From Suilimivivens sp963618065 (lineage in GTDB: Bacteria; Bacillota; Clostridia; Lachnospirales; Lachnospiraceae), in contig CAVERH010000006.1 of the NCBI GenBank assembly GCA_963618065.1, positions 23,857 through 87,856 on the forward strand: a stretch of DNA of 64,000 nt, read 5' to 3'. The translations under genes were made by a program, and so were the position numbers. The notes under the pieces were generated by a model, which saw nothing but the letters and a program-made list of their open reading frames with translations, had not been told where the DNA came from and made no database searches. Below, one piece after another: positions 51,853 to 60,134 of the stretch (the first letter of the stretch is position 1; each line of letters begins with the position of its first letter).

Positions 51853-52470
51853 TTATTTCATAACACGAAAAACACCAAATACCTTGCCCAGGATCTGACA
51901 GTCATCTACGATAATCGGATCCATGGTGTCATTCTCCGGTTGGAGACGGATATGTCCATTTTCCTTATAGAAAGTCTTCACAGTAGCAGAATCGTCAATA
52001 AGTGCAACAACCGTATCTCCATTATGAGCGGTATTGCAGGCATTTACAAAGATCTGGTCTCCACTGAAAATTCCAACGTTAATCATGGAATCGCCCTTCA
52101 CCCTCAGGACAAAAGATTCTCCCTGCGGAACCAATTCTGCGGGAACCGGGAAATAACTGTCGATATTCTCTTCTGCAAGAATCGGAGTTCCGGCAGCAAC
52201 CTGTCCGACAACCGGAAGGCTGACCATCTCGGTACGAACCATCTGAAAATTATCATCACAAATCTCAATGGCACGCGGCTTCGTAGGGTCACGGCGGATA
52301 TAGCCATTCTTCTCAAGAGTCTCTAAATGAGAATGTACCGAAGAAGTGGAACGGAGCTTCACAGCCTCACAGATCTCACGTACTGCAGGCGGATAACCAC
52401 GCTTTAATATTTCTTCCTTAATATAATCCAAAATTTCCTGTTGCTTGGCACTGATCTTACCGTATCCCAT
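51853..52470 (-). CDS. lexA: LexA repressor
   Basis: SOS repressor and self-cleaving serine protease, 205 residues. The N-terminal winged helix-turn-helix has YPPAVREICEAVKLRSTSSVHSHL. The cleavage site is A93-G94 in VAAG, and the catalytic dyad is S128 (GDSM) and K165 (ATVK). The GGAGG preceding ATG 52470 sets the start; TTG 52473 is in frame. It is divergent from a yneA-like gene over a 226-bp region with several LexA-type boxes, so it is probably autoregulated. Confidence 0.97.
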   Translation of the reverse strand: MGYGKISAKQQEILDYIKEEILKRGYPPAVREICEAVKLRSTSSVHSHLETLEKNGYIRRDPTKPRAIEICDDNFQMVRTEMVSLPVVGQVAAGTPILAEENIDSYFPVPAELVPQGESFVLRVKGDSMINVGIFSGDQIFVNACNTAHNGDTVVALIDDSATVKTFYKENGHIRLQPENDTMDPIIVDDCQILGKVFGVFRVMK

Positions 52471-52513
52471 CAAAAACCTCCTTAATAAACAAACCTTTAG
52501 TTAATTTATTTTT

Positions 52514-52542
52514 AGTATAGCATAGATTCCCACCCAAGGCAA
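52514..52542 (-). promoter_or_regulatory. lexA promoter
   Basis: On the reverse strand TTGCCT (52542-52537), a 17-nt spacer and TATACT (52519-52514). LexA box A (52553-52566) lies just upstream of the -35. Confidence 0.65.
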
Positions 52543-52552
52543 ACGTATATTC

Positions 52553-52566
52553 CGAAAAAATGTTCG
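52553..52566. promoter_or_regulatory. LexA box A
   Basis: CGAAAAAATGTTCG, 12 of 14 positions matching CGAACATATGTTCG, between the two divergent promoters and nearest lexA. Confidence 0.6.
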
Positions 52567-52585
52567 ATTATTTTCTCTCGAAGTA

Positions 52586-52614
52586 TTGACATGCGAAAAT
52601 ATGTTCGGTATAAT
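52586..52614 (+). promoter_or_regulatory. yneA-like promoter with LexA box B in the spacer
   Basis: TTGACA (52586-52591), a 17-nt spacer and TATAAT (52609-52614) form a consensus promoter. CGAAAATATGTTCG (52594-52607) matches the LexA consensus at 13 of 14 positions and fills the spacer exactly, so repressor and polymerase cannot bind together. Confidence 0.85.
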
Positions 52615-52628
52615 CCAGACATAGGTAT

Positions 52629-52655
52629 AGAACAGCTGTTCGTAACAGGTGTTCG
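52629..52655. promoter_or_regulatory. LexA boxes C and D in the yneA-like leader
   Basis: Box C, AGAACAGCTGTTCG (52629-52642), has the perfect GAAC-N4-GTTC core. Box D overlaps it by 1 nt (52642-52655, TAAC-AGGT-GTTC core) with one core mismatch. Both lie downstream of the start point. Confidence 0.6.
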
Positions 52656-52696
52656 ATGTATCCAAACAGAAGAGAACAGAAAAGAGGAAATCCAGT

Positions 52697-53077
52697 ATGA
52701 ACACATCCAATGAAAGAAGAAGTGAGAGAAGAATCCGAATGAATCGCATGAAGAGAAGAAGAGAGCTCCGCAAGCACATTCTGACACTTGCCCTGACCTT
52801 CGTGCTTGTCATCACCTGTTCAATGATGTTCTTTACTGTGAAGACGAAGGCCCAGAACCGTGACGAAGCTGTATATTATAAATATTATAAGAGTATTACC
52901 GTAAGCAGAGGAGATTCCCTCTGGACATACGCTGAAGAATACGCAGATGAGGATCATTATGACAACTACCAGATCTATATTGATGAAGTTCTTCAGATGA
53001 ATGGATTATCCGGCGAAGACATTACCACCGGACAGCATCTGGTTATTCCTTATTACAGTGCAGAATTTATAGGGTAG
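52697..53077 (+). CDS. YneA-like LysM cell-division suppressor
   Basis: A 126-residue protein with a very basic cytoplasmic start (RRSERRIRMNRMKRRRELRK), one membrane helix (about 28-47) and an outer LysM domain (about 64-118: ITVSRGDSLWTYAEEYADE and TTGQHLVIPYYS). This is the arrangement of Bacillus YneA, which halts division during SOS and is divergent from lexA, as here. ATG 52697 follows AGAGGAAA; the frame runs further upstream without support. Sequence identity to YneA was not tested, so the symbol is withheld. Confidence 0.8.
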   Translation: MNTSNERRSERRIRMNRMKRRRELRKHILTLALTFVLVITCSMMFFTVKTKAQNRDEAVYYKYYKSITVSRGDSLWTYAEEYADEDHYDNYQIYIDEVLQMNGLSGEDITTGQHLVIPYYSAEFIG

Positions 53078-53125
53078 AACAATCATTATGAAATAGTAAC
53101 AACAGATCATATGTAAATTGTCAAC

Positions 53126-54223
53126 CTATTCATGTAATCCGGGATTATAATGTTCTCTTAATTGTACTGCTTTAGCGGCACTACGTTTTCTATAATCATC
53201 CTGCGCTGCATAATGCTTCCGCGTAGTATTAACGTCCTTATGCCCAAGGACATCGGCAACAAGGTAAATATCTCCGGTTTCCTGATAAAGAGCTGTACCA
53301 TATGTACTGCGCAGCTTATGAGGGGTAATATGTTTTAGGGTGGTTACCCGTGAGGCATATTTCTTTACCAGATTTTCAACTGCCCGGACAGTAATCCGGC
53401 GATTCTGTAAGGATAAAAACAACGCTTCTTCATGTCCCTCACTAGGAATAATATGGTGACGCTGTTCCAGATAGTCCAGCAAAGCATCCTGTACTTCATC
53501 ACCAAAATAGATAATTGTTTCATAACCGCCTTTTCTACGTATTTTAAGCCCATTATTATTGAAGTCCACATCATTTAAGTCAAGGCCGACACATTCCGAT
53601 ACACGAATTCCGGTTCCCAAAAGAAGCGTCAGTAATGCCACATCACGAATCCGTGTTTTCTGATGATAAATTAATTCCCGTTTTGTAAGCTTATCGCCAT
53701 CCTCGACCTGATCCAGTAAAATTGCAACTTCATCTGCGTCCAGGCGAATGATTTCCTTTTCATGGAGCTTTGGAAGCGGAACCAGCGCTGCCGGGTTGGT
53801 TTTGATCTGTTCCAATGTAAAGAAATAATTGTAGAAGCTCTTTAAGGCAGATAATTTCCGTTTTTTCCCTCGTTCATCATTGGTAATTTCTTTTCCGTTT
53901 TTACTGTAAAGAGAAAGATATTCCATATACTCCTCGATATCTTCCTTGGTAATATTGTCAAGAAAAGCCAATGGGAAATCTGTAATTGCCATTTTTTTAC
54001 AATAGGAATTATTCTCATGCATAAACTCAAAGAATACTCTTAAATCATAAGCATAGGCAAGACGTGTCCGGGAAGAAGTATAATCCTGAATTCCTCGGAA
54101 AAATTGTTTGCAGAAAGGTGGGAGAGTTGTAAGAACCTCCCGCATTTTCAGAGTATTTATGTTATTTTGTTCGTCATGATAGTTTTTGTTCTTTTCCATA
54201 AGGCACCATTCCTGATCATTCAT
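53126..54223 (-). CDS. Tyrosine recombinase (XerS-like)
   Basis: A 365-residue site-specific tyrosine recombinase with the full catalytic set: R207 (GTGIRVSE), K231, H312 and R315 (HKLRSTYGT), H338 (GHKDVNTT) and nucleophile Y348. The N-terminal core-binding domain (about 35-165) and total length resemble single-recombinase XerS. That suggests chromosome-dimer resolution, though an integrase origin is possible. ATG 54223 overlaps the ttcA-like stop by 8 nt; ATG 54199, with AGGA about 10 nt ahead, is an equally good start. No dif site was recognised nearby. Confidence 0.8.
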   Translation of the reverse strand: MNDQEWCLMEKNKNYHDEQNNINTLKMREVLTTLPPFCKQFFRGIQDYTSSRTRLAYAYDLRVFFEFMHENNSYCKKMAITDFPLAFLDNITKEDIEEYMEYLSLYSKNGKEITNDERGKKRKLSALKSFYNYFFTLEQIKTNPAALVPLPKLHEKEIIRLDADEVAILLDQVEDGDKLTKRELIYHQKTRIRDVALLTLLLGTGIRVSECVGLDLNDVDFNNNGLKIRRKGGYETIIYFGDEVQDALLDYLEQRHHIIPSEGHEEALFLSLQNRRITVRAVENLVKKYASRVTTLKHITPHKLRSTYGTALYQETGDIYLVADVLGHKDVNTTRKHYAAQDDYRKRSAAKAVQLREHYNPGLHE

Positions 54224-54935
54224 CTATAAGATAGTCATCAAATCCATTTAAAATAGCCGTAAACATACGATCCTTCACTCCAGGGTTTTCACGGTTGAGA
54301 CTGCGTAAAAGATTCTTGATATATTCCCGACGGGTGTAACCGTCTGCCGGACAGGGACTTTTAACAATCGGAATCTGATTCTTATTGACATAGCCAATAA
54401 CATCTGCTTCATTCATATAAATTAAAGGACGGATGACGGTCAGATTCATCCGGTCCAAATGAGTTACGGGTGAAAAGGTATGAAATCTTCCTTCATAAAT
54501 CAAGGACATCAGCATCGTTTCCACAACATCATCCTTATGATGAGCATATGCCACTTTGTTACAGCTGAGATCTTTAATCGCTTGGTTTAATGCACCTTTC
54601 CGCATCTTGGCACAAAGAGAACAGGGATTGGATTCTTTTCTTTTTTCAAAGACGATGGAGGCAATCTCCGTCGAAACAACCGTGTAAGGTATATCCATAC
54701 GTTCACACATTTCTTTGATTTTACTCAGATCCAGATTATCAAACCCAAGGTCTACCGTAACCGCATGAAGTTTAAATGGATGCGGATAAAACCGCATCAG
54801 CGCATATAGCCCGTTTAATAATGTAAGACTGTCTTTGCCGCCAGAAATACCAACAGCGATTGTATCGCCATCTTCAATCATATGATAATCATCCACAGCT
54901 TTGCGGATCGGACTTAAAATTTGCTGTAATGTCAT
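54216..54935 (-). CDS. TtcA-like tRNA 2-thiolation protein
   Basis: A 239-residue PP-loop ATPase of the TtcA/TtuA type that adenylates and thiolates a tRNA base; TtcA makes 2-thiocytidine at position 32. The PP loop is SGGKDSLTLL (about residue 31), and cysteines in SNPCSLCAKMRKG and SPCPADGYTRREYI match those holding the iron-sulfur cluster. A candidate promoter (TTGAAC, 17 nt, TAGTTA on the reverse strand at 54982-54954) precedes it. The recombinase gene is translated with it. Confidence 0.85.
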   Translation of the reverse strand: MTLQQILSPIRKAVDDYHMIEDGDTIAVGISGGKDSLTLLNGLYALMRFYPHPFKLHAVTVDLGFDNLDLSKIKEMCERMDIPYTVVSTEIASIVFEKRKESNPCSLCAKMRKGALNQAIKDLSCNKVAYAHHKDDVVETMLMSLIYEGRFHTFSPVTHLDRMNLTVIRPLIYMNEADVIGYVNKNQIPIVKSPCPADGYTRREYIKNLLRSLNRENPGVKDRMFTAILNGFDDYLIDE

Positions 54936-55086
54936 AAGTAATTCCTTTGTTTGTAACTATTCTGATCGTTGCACATGTTCAATATTAATTCTACCATAAA
55001 ATAGATATAAACCATAGTATATTTATGTTAAAAATGTTATACTAAAATTATTGGTAAATAATAGTCAGGCAGGAGAGATATTACAT

Positions 55087-56505
55087 ATGAAAATTAAATT
55101 TAACAGAAAGATGATTACGACTGGAATTATAGCATTTCTTGTAATTGCAACTTCCATCTGTTTTTATTATCTGATATTCCGTAGTGAAGCTTTTTCAGCA
55201 AAAATTAGTGCTTTTTTTTCCATTTTAAGCCCAGTTATTTATGGAATTATCATTGCGTACCTGTTAACCCCCATTGTAAATTATATTGAGCGCAGATTTC
55301 TGACTCCATTATTTTTGAAAAAAGCACCCGAGATCAATGTCAAAAAGAAAAAATATATGCGCGTAATTTCAGTTATTATTTCACTGTTTCTGATTGTTTT
55401 ACTCCTTTATGCTTTTATCAGTATCATTGTCCCGGAAGTAAGCCGCAGCATTATTGCCATTTCCTACCAGTTTCCATATTATATACGGAACCTGACCCAG
55501 TTCTCCAATAAGCTGTTGCAGGATAATCCGACTCTTAATAATTTATTTATTCAGTTTGTAGATGATTACTCCGGTGAATTTTCTAATTTTTTAAACAAAA
55601 CCATTATTCCTCAGATGCAGGAAATTTTGAAACATATTTCTCTAAGTCTGCTCAGCTTTTTAAAGACTTTATGGAATGTGGTTATCGGCGCAATTATATC
55701 CGTTTATGTACTTTTTAATAAAGAACTATTTGCCGGACAGGCCAAAAAAATTGCATATGCCTTGTTAAATACTGATCATGCCAATATTTTTATTAAAGAT
55801 ATCCGCTTTACCAGCCAGACCTTTATAGGATTCCTGAGCGGTAAAATCATTGACTCTACAATTATTGGAATTTTATGCTTTATTGGTTTATCTATTTTAA
55901 AAATGCCCTATGCAATTCTGGTGAGTGTGATTGTCGGTGTCACCAATGTGATTCCCTTTTTCGGTCCTTACCTTGGTGCGATTCCCAGTGCTTTACTTAT
56001 TTTACTGGTAAATCCGCTAAAGTGCCTGTATTTCATTATCTTTATAATCATACTTCAGCAGCTCGATGGTAATGTAATAGGTCCTAAGATTTTAGGACAA
56101 TCCACGGGCTTGTCCGGATTTTGGGTTATTTTCTCCATAACCATTTTCGGAGGCTTATGGGGTGTGGCCGGTATGATTGTGGGCGTTCCTCTCTGGGCCG
56201 TTATTTATGCTCTTGTAAAGCGATCCATTGGACGAAAATTAAAGAATAAAGGTCTCCCTACCGAAACCCAGAAATACTTAAATGTAGAAAAAATAAAAGG
56301 CAAAGAATTTATTATGCTGGATCCTGATACCACAAAAAAATCCAAAAAGAAACTCAAACAACTGAATAATGATTTGGATGTCCATAAGCCAACAAATGAA
56401 ATCGTCGAGGAAATCGAACAGGAATCCTGGTTGGAGAGCACCAGCATGAAATCTGAAATACACGAGAATACAGAAGAGGTAAAAGAAGAGGAGCCGAACA
56501 AATGA
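55087..56505 (+). CDS. AI-2E family transporter
   Basis: A 472-residue polytopic protein of PF01594. Helices flank a large extracytoplasmic segment (about 130-200); the conserved cytoplasmic/membrane core has VIGAIISVYVLFNKELF, GFLSGKIIDSTIIGILCF, GVTNVIPFFGPYLGAIPSALL and GVAGMIVGVPLWAV. Members export small signals, antiporter substrates or are uncharacterised; transport of AI-2 is not implied. The tail after about 405 is charged. ATG 55087 has GGAGAG upstream. Confidence 0.87.
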   Translation: MKIKFNRKMITTGIIAFLVIATSICFYYLIFRSEAFSAKISAFFSILSPVIYGIIIAYLLTPIVNYIERRFLTPLFLKKAPEINVKKKKYMRVISVIISLFLIVLLLYAFISIIVPEVSRSIIAISYQFPYYIRNLTQFSNKLLQDNPTLNNLFIQFVDDYSGEFSNFLNKTIIPQMQEILKHISLSLLSFLKTLWNVVIGAIISVYVLFNKELFAGQAKKIAYALLNTDHANIFIKDIRFTSQTFIGFLSGKIIDSTIIGILCFIGLSILKMPYAILVSVIVGVTNVIPFFGPYLGAIPSALLILLVNPLKCLYFIIFIIILQQLDGNVIGPKILGQSTGLSGFWVIFSITIFGGLWGVAGMIVGVPLWAVIYALVKRSIGRKLKNKGLPTETQKYLNVEKIKGKEFIMLDPDTTKKSKKKLKQLNNDLDVHKPTNEIVEEIEQESWLESTSMKSEIHENTEEVKEEEPNK

Positions 56506-56951
56506 GATTTGTAATCCAACGAGTAAGTCAGGCAGAAGTAGTAGTAGAAGAACAAATCGCAGGAAAGATTAATCAGGGACTTATGGTACTGGTTTCGATC
56601 TGTAATAATGACACGAGAGAAATTGCTGATAAGTTGGTCAATAAGCTTATTCATTTAAGAATATTTGAGGACGAAAACGGCAAAGCCAATTTAAGCGTTC
56701 AGGATATTCGAGGTAATTTGTTAATTATTTCACAATTCACACTGTATGCAGATTGCCGTAAAGGAAACCGGCCAAGTTATACCAATGCCGGGAATCCAGA
56801 TCTGGCAAATGAATTATATGAATACATCATTGCACAATGTCAAAAGGAATTTCCCAACGTCCAACATGGGATTTTCGGTGCACATATGAAGGTTTCTTTA
56901 TTAAATGATGGACCCTTTACGATAATTTTTGATTCTGAACAAATGTGTTAA
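56502..56951 (+). CDS. dtd: D-aminoacyl-tRNA deacylase
   Basis: Dtd removes D-amino acids (and glycine) mischarged on tRNA. The 149-residue enzyme has MRFVIQRVSQAEVVV, the catalytic SQFTLYAD motif (about residue 77) and the NDGPFTI motif (about 135). It overlaps the preceding gene by 4 nt and is the last clearly chromosomal enzyme before the mobile region. Confidence 0.95.
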   Translation: MRFVIQRVSQAEVVVEEQIAGKINQGLMVLVSICNNDTREIADKLVNKLIHLRIFEDENGKANLSVQDIRGNLLIISQFTLYADCRKGNRPSYTNAGNPDLANELYEYIIAQCQKEFPNVQHGIFGAHMKVSLLNDGPFTIIFDSEQMC

Positions 56952-57013
56952 CTGATTGATTCATTATTTATAATTTATTATTTTTTTGTCTATAGTTTAT
57001 TTTTGAGGTTTCT

Positions 57014-57346
57014 ATGAAATTACTGATAACAGTTATTGTCGTGTTTTTAATCATTGTGTATGGATATACCTACATCCGCTATAAGCAAAAACGCAGACAA
57101 TCAATAGATCATGTGCAAGAGTTCCATGAAAAGTATAAAAATAAAAAGCCAAATATAAATAAAGCTGTTTCAAATCATCAGTTATCTCCAAACACAAATA
57201 TAAATGCAGATATAGATACCGATCTATATCTGCCAATTGACTTTATGGATAAGGATGAATTTGTATCAGATATCCAGTCTGAGATCCATGAACAGGCAGG
57301 AAAGTATAATGTTCAGACCGTTCCAAAGAAGAAATTACAGTTCTGA
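57014..57346 (+). CDS. Hypothetical membrane-anchored protein, 110 aa
   Basis: One N-terminal membrane helix (residues 2-20), a basic stretch (RYKQKRRQS) and a polar, Asn/Asp-rich soluble part ending with a basic tail. No motif recognised. TGAGG lies near ATG 57014. It is the last gene before the change of base composition at about 57.4 kb and may or may not belong to the chromosome side. Confidence 0.6.
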   Translation: MKLLITVIVVFLIIVYGYTYIRYKQKRRQSIDHVQEFHEKYKNKKPNINKAVSNHQLSPNTNINADIDTDLYLPIDFMDKDEFVSDIQSEIHEQAGKYNVQTVPKKKLQF

Positions 57347-57867
57347 GGGAATTGGAATTTATTGGTTGACATAAAAATATTACGTAAACCGCACGAACTA
57401 TTCGTTAAAATTCCTGTTTTTCGAAAGTCGCAAGAACTTTCTGCGAATGTTCGAAGCGACCGAGAGCGAGCCGAAATATAAAAACCCAACCACCAAAAGG
57501 ATTCGTCCTTTCCCCTAAGCAGCCCTAATGGAATGGCTGCTCCACACCGTCAAGGTGTGGGGAATAAAAAGGACAATCCCTCTGGGGGTTTTTAGATGAG
57601 AGGGAGCGGAGAGTTTCTGTGAAAGCGGAATTCACTTCCGCTTGGAACGCTTAGAAACTTTTTGAAAAATATCAAGTTTAACGGAGCGGAACAAGGTCGG
57701 AAGACGCCAGTTGGACGACCGCAAAAGCTCGGAAATAGTTGGCGAACGGAAAAGGAGAAAGAGCAGGTTGTGAGTTGAGTGATGGCGGTCATTTCCCTGC
57801 TAGATGCCGAACGAAACGAACTTCCGGATGTGCAAAAACAGCTCCGCAGGACCCTCGGAGAGCGAAC
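57347..57867 (+). other. Gene-poor structured region ahead of oriT
   Basis: No convincing reading frame. Hairpins are CCACACC/GGTGTGG (57542-57560), CCC/GGG before T5 (57578-57593, terminator-like) and a nested structure in which AGTTTCT/AGAAACT (57612-57659) encloses AAGCGGAA/TTCCGCTT (57623-57643), ending in T5. Such runs may be control RNAs or single-strand origins of the element. Confidence 0.55.
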
Positions 57868-57907
57868 GACTTCTTTAGAAGTCTAGTGAGTAGACTTTGC
57901 AAGTCAG
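57866..57907 (+). other. oriT: Predicted oriT of MobV type
   Basis: AGTCTAGTGAGTAGACT (57880-57896) is a hairpin (AGTCTA / TAGACT, loop GTGAG) overlapping the palindrome GACTTCTTTAGAAGTC (57868-57883). It aligns with the pMV158 nick region AAGTATAGTGTG/TTATACTT, giving a predicted nick between G57890 and T57891, and TTTGCAAG follows where pMV158 has TTTACATG. The relaxase starts 120 nt downstream. Nicking itself is predicted from alignment. Confidence 0.7.
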
Positions 57908-57929
57908 CACAAAAAAATTTTTAACATAT

Positions 57930-57966
57930 AAGGTTCGTGAAGATTTTTTCACGAATCTTATTTTTT
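57930..57966 (+). terminator. Terminator upstream of mobV
   Basis: A 12-bp stem (57930-57941 with 57948-57959, one G-T pair), loop GATTTT, then ATTTTTTT. It insulates the relaxase gene from upstream transcription. Confidence 0.8.
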
Positions 57967-58011
57967 GTGTTGGCGAAGCAAATGTCTACACACTACAAGG
58001 AGGAGTTCGCA

Positions 58012-59619
58012 ATGGGATATTGTATTATGAGGAATGAAAAGATAAAAACGATGAGCCACTGCTTAGGCATCGAGAACGAGCATAACAGGGCGGCATCGGA
58101 AAAGGATCTTTACAAGGATAGATTCTCTCCGATGATCGACTGGGAGAAAACAGATAGCAACATCTACCTGGTAAAGAAGAACAACTGGAAGAGGATCATC
58201 GACAACGAGTTGAGGAAGAACGGAATCAAGAAACGAAAGGATGCCATTTTAATGATCGACAGTATCTACACTGCCAGTCCAGAAGTAATGAAGCAATGGA
58301 ACAGCGAAACCATGCTAAATTATTTTAAGGATTGCTTAGAGTTTCACAAGCGTCACTATGGACTCGTCATAAATGCGGTCATTCATCTGGACGAAACCAC
58401 ACCGCATTTGCACATAGATGACATTCCTCTCATCCAGAAAGAGGATGGGAGTTGGAAACTTTCGGCTAAGGAAATTATCGGGAATAGATCTAAGATGAGC
58501 CGAATGCAATCCGACTTCTACAAAGAGGTCGGGAAGAGATACGGTCTGGAGCGTGGAGAAGAAAAGAGTCTGAAAGTTCACAAAGAGGTTTCGCACAAAT
58601 TAGCAGAGGACAACAAGAAGTTGAAAGCTGAAAACTCTGGATTGGAAGAGAAAAACAATCAGCTTAATGCAGAACTTTCTTCAAAGGAAGAATTCGGGAA
58701 GTTCTTAGATAGTGAGAACCAGAACAAAGATAATCTCTTGAAAAGTAAGGAGATTGAGATTCAGAAGAGTAAGGAACTTAACGAAGATCTTGAGATCCTC
58801 AAAAAGGAAGAAAGGGAGCTAAAACAAAGGATTTCTGAATTGAAATTGCAGGAAGAGTCATTCGAACAGGAGCGGAACAACAAGAATGACGATCTGCAGC
58901 AAGCGGTTAAGGAGTTTTCGACTGAATTGGAAATCTATAAAGATAGAAGAATTCCCAAGTATAAGAAAAATCTGCATGGAATGTATTTAGTCCCAGAGGA
59001 GGACATCCTCTTTTATGAGAATCTAGGTTCTCATGTAAGAAGTTACGAGAGATTGAAAAATGAAGCAGAACAAAATTATGTACCTCTTAAAAGGAAAAGC
59101 GAGCGTCTGGAAAGAGAAGTCGGAAGGCTTCAAAGTCAGTTAAACAGCGAGAAAGCAGAACGAGAACGAGAAAAACAGCAGACTTTCGAGGATGTCGGAA
59201 AAGGACTGGATTTGCAACCCAATGAGGTGCGTAGAGCGTTCGAAAGAGGAAGATACGACAGATTATCCGAAGAAAATCCATGGAGAAATATTGACCTAAC
59301 CCTACCTAGTAATGGAAAAGTATCGGAGAAGCAGAAGATCTGGATCGAAAAGATGCTTGAAAATCAGCTTTCAGACGGAAAAGTTGAGCATAACTGGATG
59401 GTGGCCGCTTCGAGGGAAGTCGGGAAAGAGAACTTCATCCAAAAGATGAAGCAGGAGATCGTAAAAAGCATAGAGAAAGATTCCTGCGGAGAAATAGATA
59501 AAGCATATCGGAAACATACTTCTAAGATTGCAAGTAGATTCTATGGGAACGGGAATGTATTTTCTACGCTCTGGAATCTCCAACAGCGTGTTGAACAGGA
59601 AGCTGATTACGGTAGGTAG
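58012..59619 (+). CDS. mobV: MobV family relaxase (Mob/Pre)
   Basis: A plasmid mobilization relaxase, 535 residues. The N-terminal catalytic domain has motif I ENEHNRAASEKD (H24, counterpart of the catalytic histidine of MobM), and motif III NAVIHLDETTPHLHID (H125, E128, H132, H134) binding the metal. After about residue 190 the protein is a long coiled coil (Lys/Glu-rich to about 420) for dimerisation and coupling, then a helical tail. AAGGAGGAG is 8 nt before ATG 58012; the in-frame extension to 57937 lies on the terminator. The predicted oriT is 120 nt upstream. Confidence 0.92.
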   Translation: MGYCIMRNEKIKTMSHCLGIENEHNRAASEKDLYKDRFSPMIDWEKTDSNIYLVKKNNWKRIIDNELRKNGIKKRKDAILMIDSIYTASPEVMKQWNSETMLNYFKDCLEFHKRHYGLVINAVIHLDETTPHLHIDDIPLIQKEDGSWKLSAKEIIGNRSKMSRMQSDFYKEVGKRYGLERGEEKSLKVHKEVSHKLAEDNKKLKAENSGLEEKNNQLNAELSSKEEFGKFLDSENQNKDNLLKSKEIEIQKSKELNEDLEILKKEERELKQRISELKLQEESFEQERNNKNDDLQQAVKEFSTELEIYKDRRIPKYKKNLHGMYLVPEEDILFYENLGSHVRSYERLKNEAEQNYVPLKRKSERLEREVGRLQSQLNSEKAEREREKQQTFEDVGKGLDLQPNEVRRAFERGRYDRLSEENPWRNIDLTLPSNGKVSEKQKIWIEKMLENQLSDGKVEHNWMVAASREVGKENFIQKMKQEIVKSIEKDSCGEIDKAYRKHTSKIASRFYGNGNVFSTLWNLQQRVEQEADYGR

Positions 59620-59975
59620 GTTTTTTCTCTTACCAGGGCCGTCCGAGCCATTTTTTTCAAGTTCTGGAACATTTTCTTCCGCTCGGACAGGTTCGTCCGT
59701 TCGTCAAATTTAACAAACTTTCATCGTGGGGAGCTAGCAGCGCGTCTGTCTCCCCACCATTCTTTTGTTCATTTCAAACAAAAGAAACCCTAATAAGAAG
59801 AAATAACTATACAAAGTGCACAAAAGCAGAAGAGAAAAGGGCGGCAGAAGTGCACAAAGTGGAGATTTTGAGAACCTTTTCATACACTATTTAAACTTTA
59901 ATTTTAACATATAAAGAATATCTAAACAATTACTTTATATGAATTGATCCTAAACAGTAGGAAAAGGAGAACAAG
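59620..59975 (+). other. Intergenic region between mobV and the RHH gene
   Basis: No gene is supported. It holds two hairpins: GTGGGGAG/CTCCCCAC (59726-59757) and TTCTTTTGTT/AACAAAAGAA (59760-59786, perfect 10 bp), likely terminators after mobV. The 11-mer AAGTGCACAAA occurs twice, 34 bp apart (59814-59824, 59848-59858). TTTTAACATATAA (59902-59914) repeats a 13-mer found just before mobV (57919-57931). Confidence 0.55.
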
Positions 59976-60034
59976 ATGAAAAAATACAAGATGATTTCAG
60001 TGAATGAAGAAGTTTATTCCAAAATAAGGAAAGT

Positions 60035-60041
60035 TCAAGAC
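60035..60041 (+). repeat. Target-site duplication, left copy
   Basis: TCAAGAC, identical to 62654-62660, flanking the IS21 element; 7 bp is within the 4-8 bp range of the family. Confidence 0.8.
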
Positions 60042-60067
60042 TGCAGTTTACGGTGTCCAGCGGTCTC

Positions 60068-60088
60068 CATTCCGTTTTAGAACGGCCG
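60068..60088 (+). repeat. IS21 subterminal inverted repeat, left
   Basis: CATTCCGTTTTAGAACGGCC plus G; its partner at 62586-62606 is the reverse complement at 19 of 21 positions. Confidence 0.75.
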
Positions 60089-60134
60089 TTTTCCGAAGCC
60101 AACGGCCGCCCATTTTTAGTTAAAAGATCACCGC

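Noticed and set aside
53126..54223. Recombinase as the integrase of the element at 57.4 kb
   Set aside because: Five genes, including dtd and a tRNA thiolation gene, lie between, and it is translated together with the chromosomal ttcA-like gene.
54971..54982. CACATGTTCAA as another LexA box
   Set aside because: Only one half-site (GTTC) is present; the opposite GAAC is missing.
57363..57392. TTGACA near the left edge of the mobile region as a promoter
   Set aside because: No -10 hexamer occurs 16-18 nt downstream and no gene follows for 600 nt.
57739..57924. Open frame of 61 codons before mobV
   Set aside because: It runs across the predicted oriT hairpin, has irregular composition and no fitting ribosome site; the region is better explained as structured non-coding DNA.
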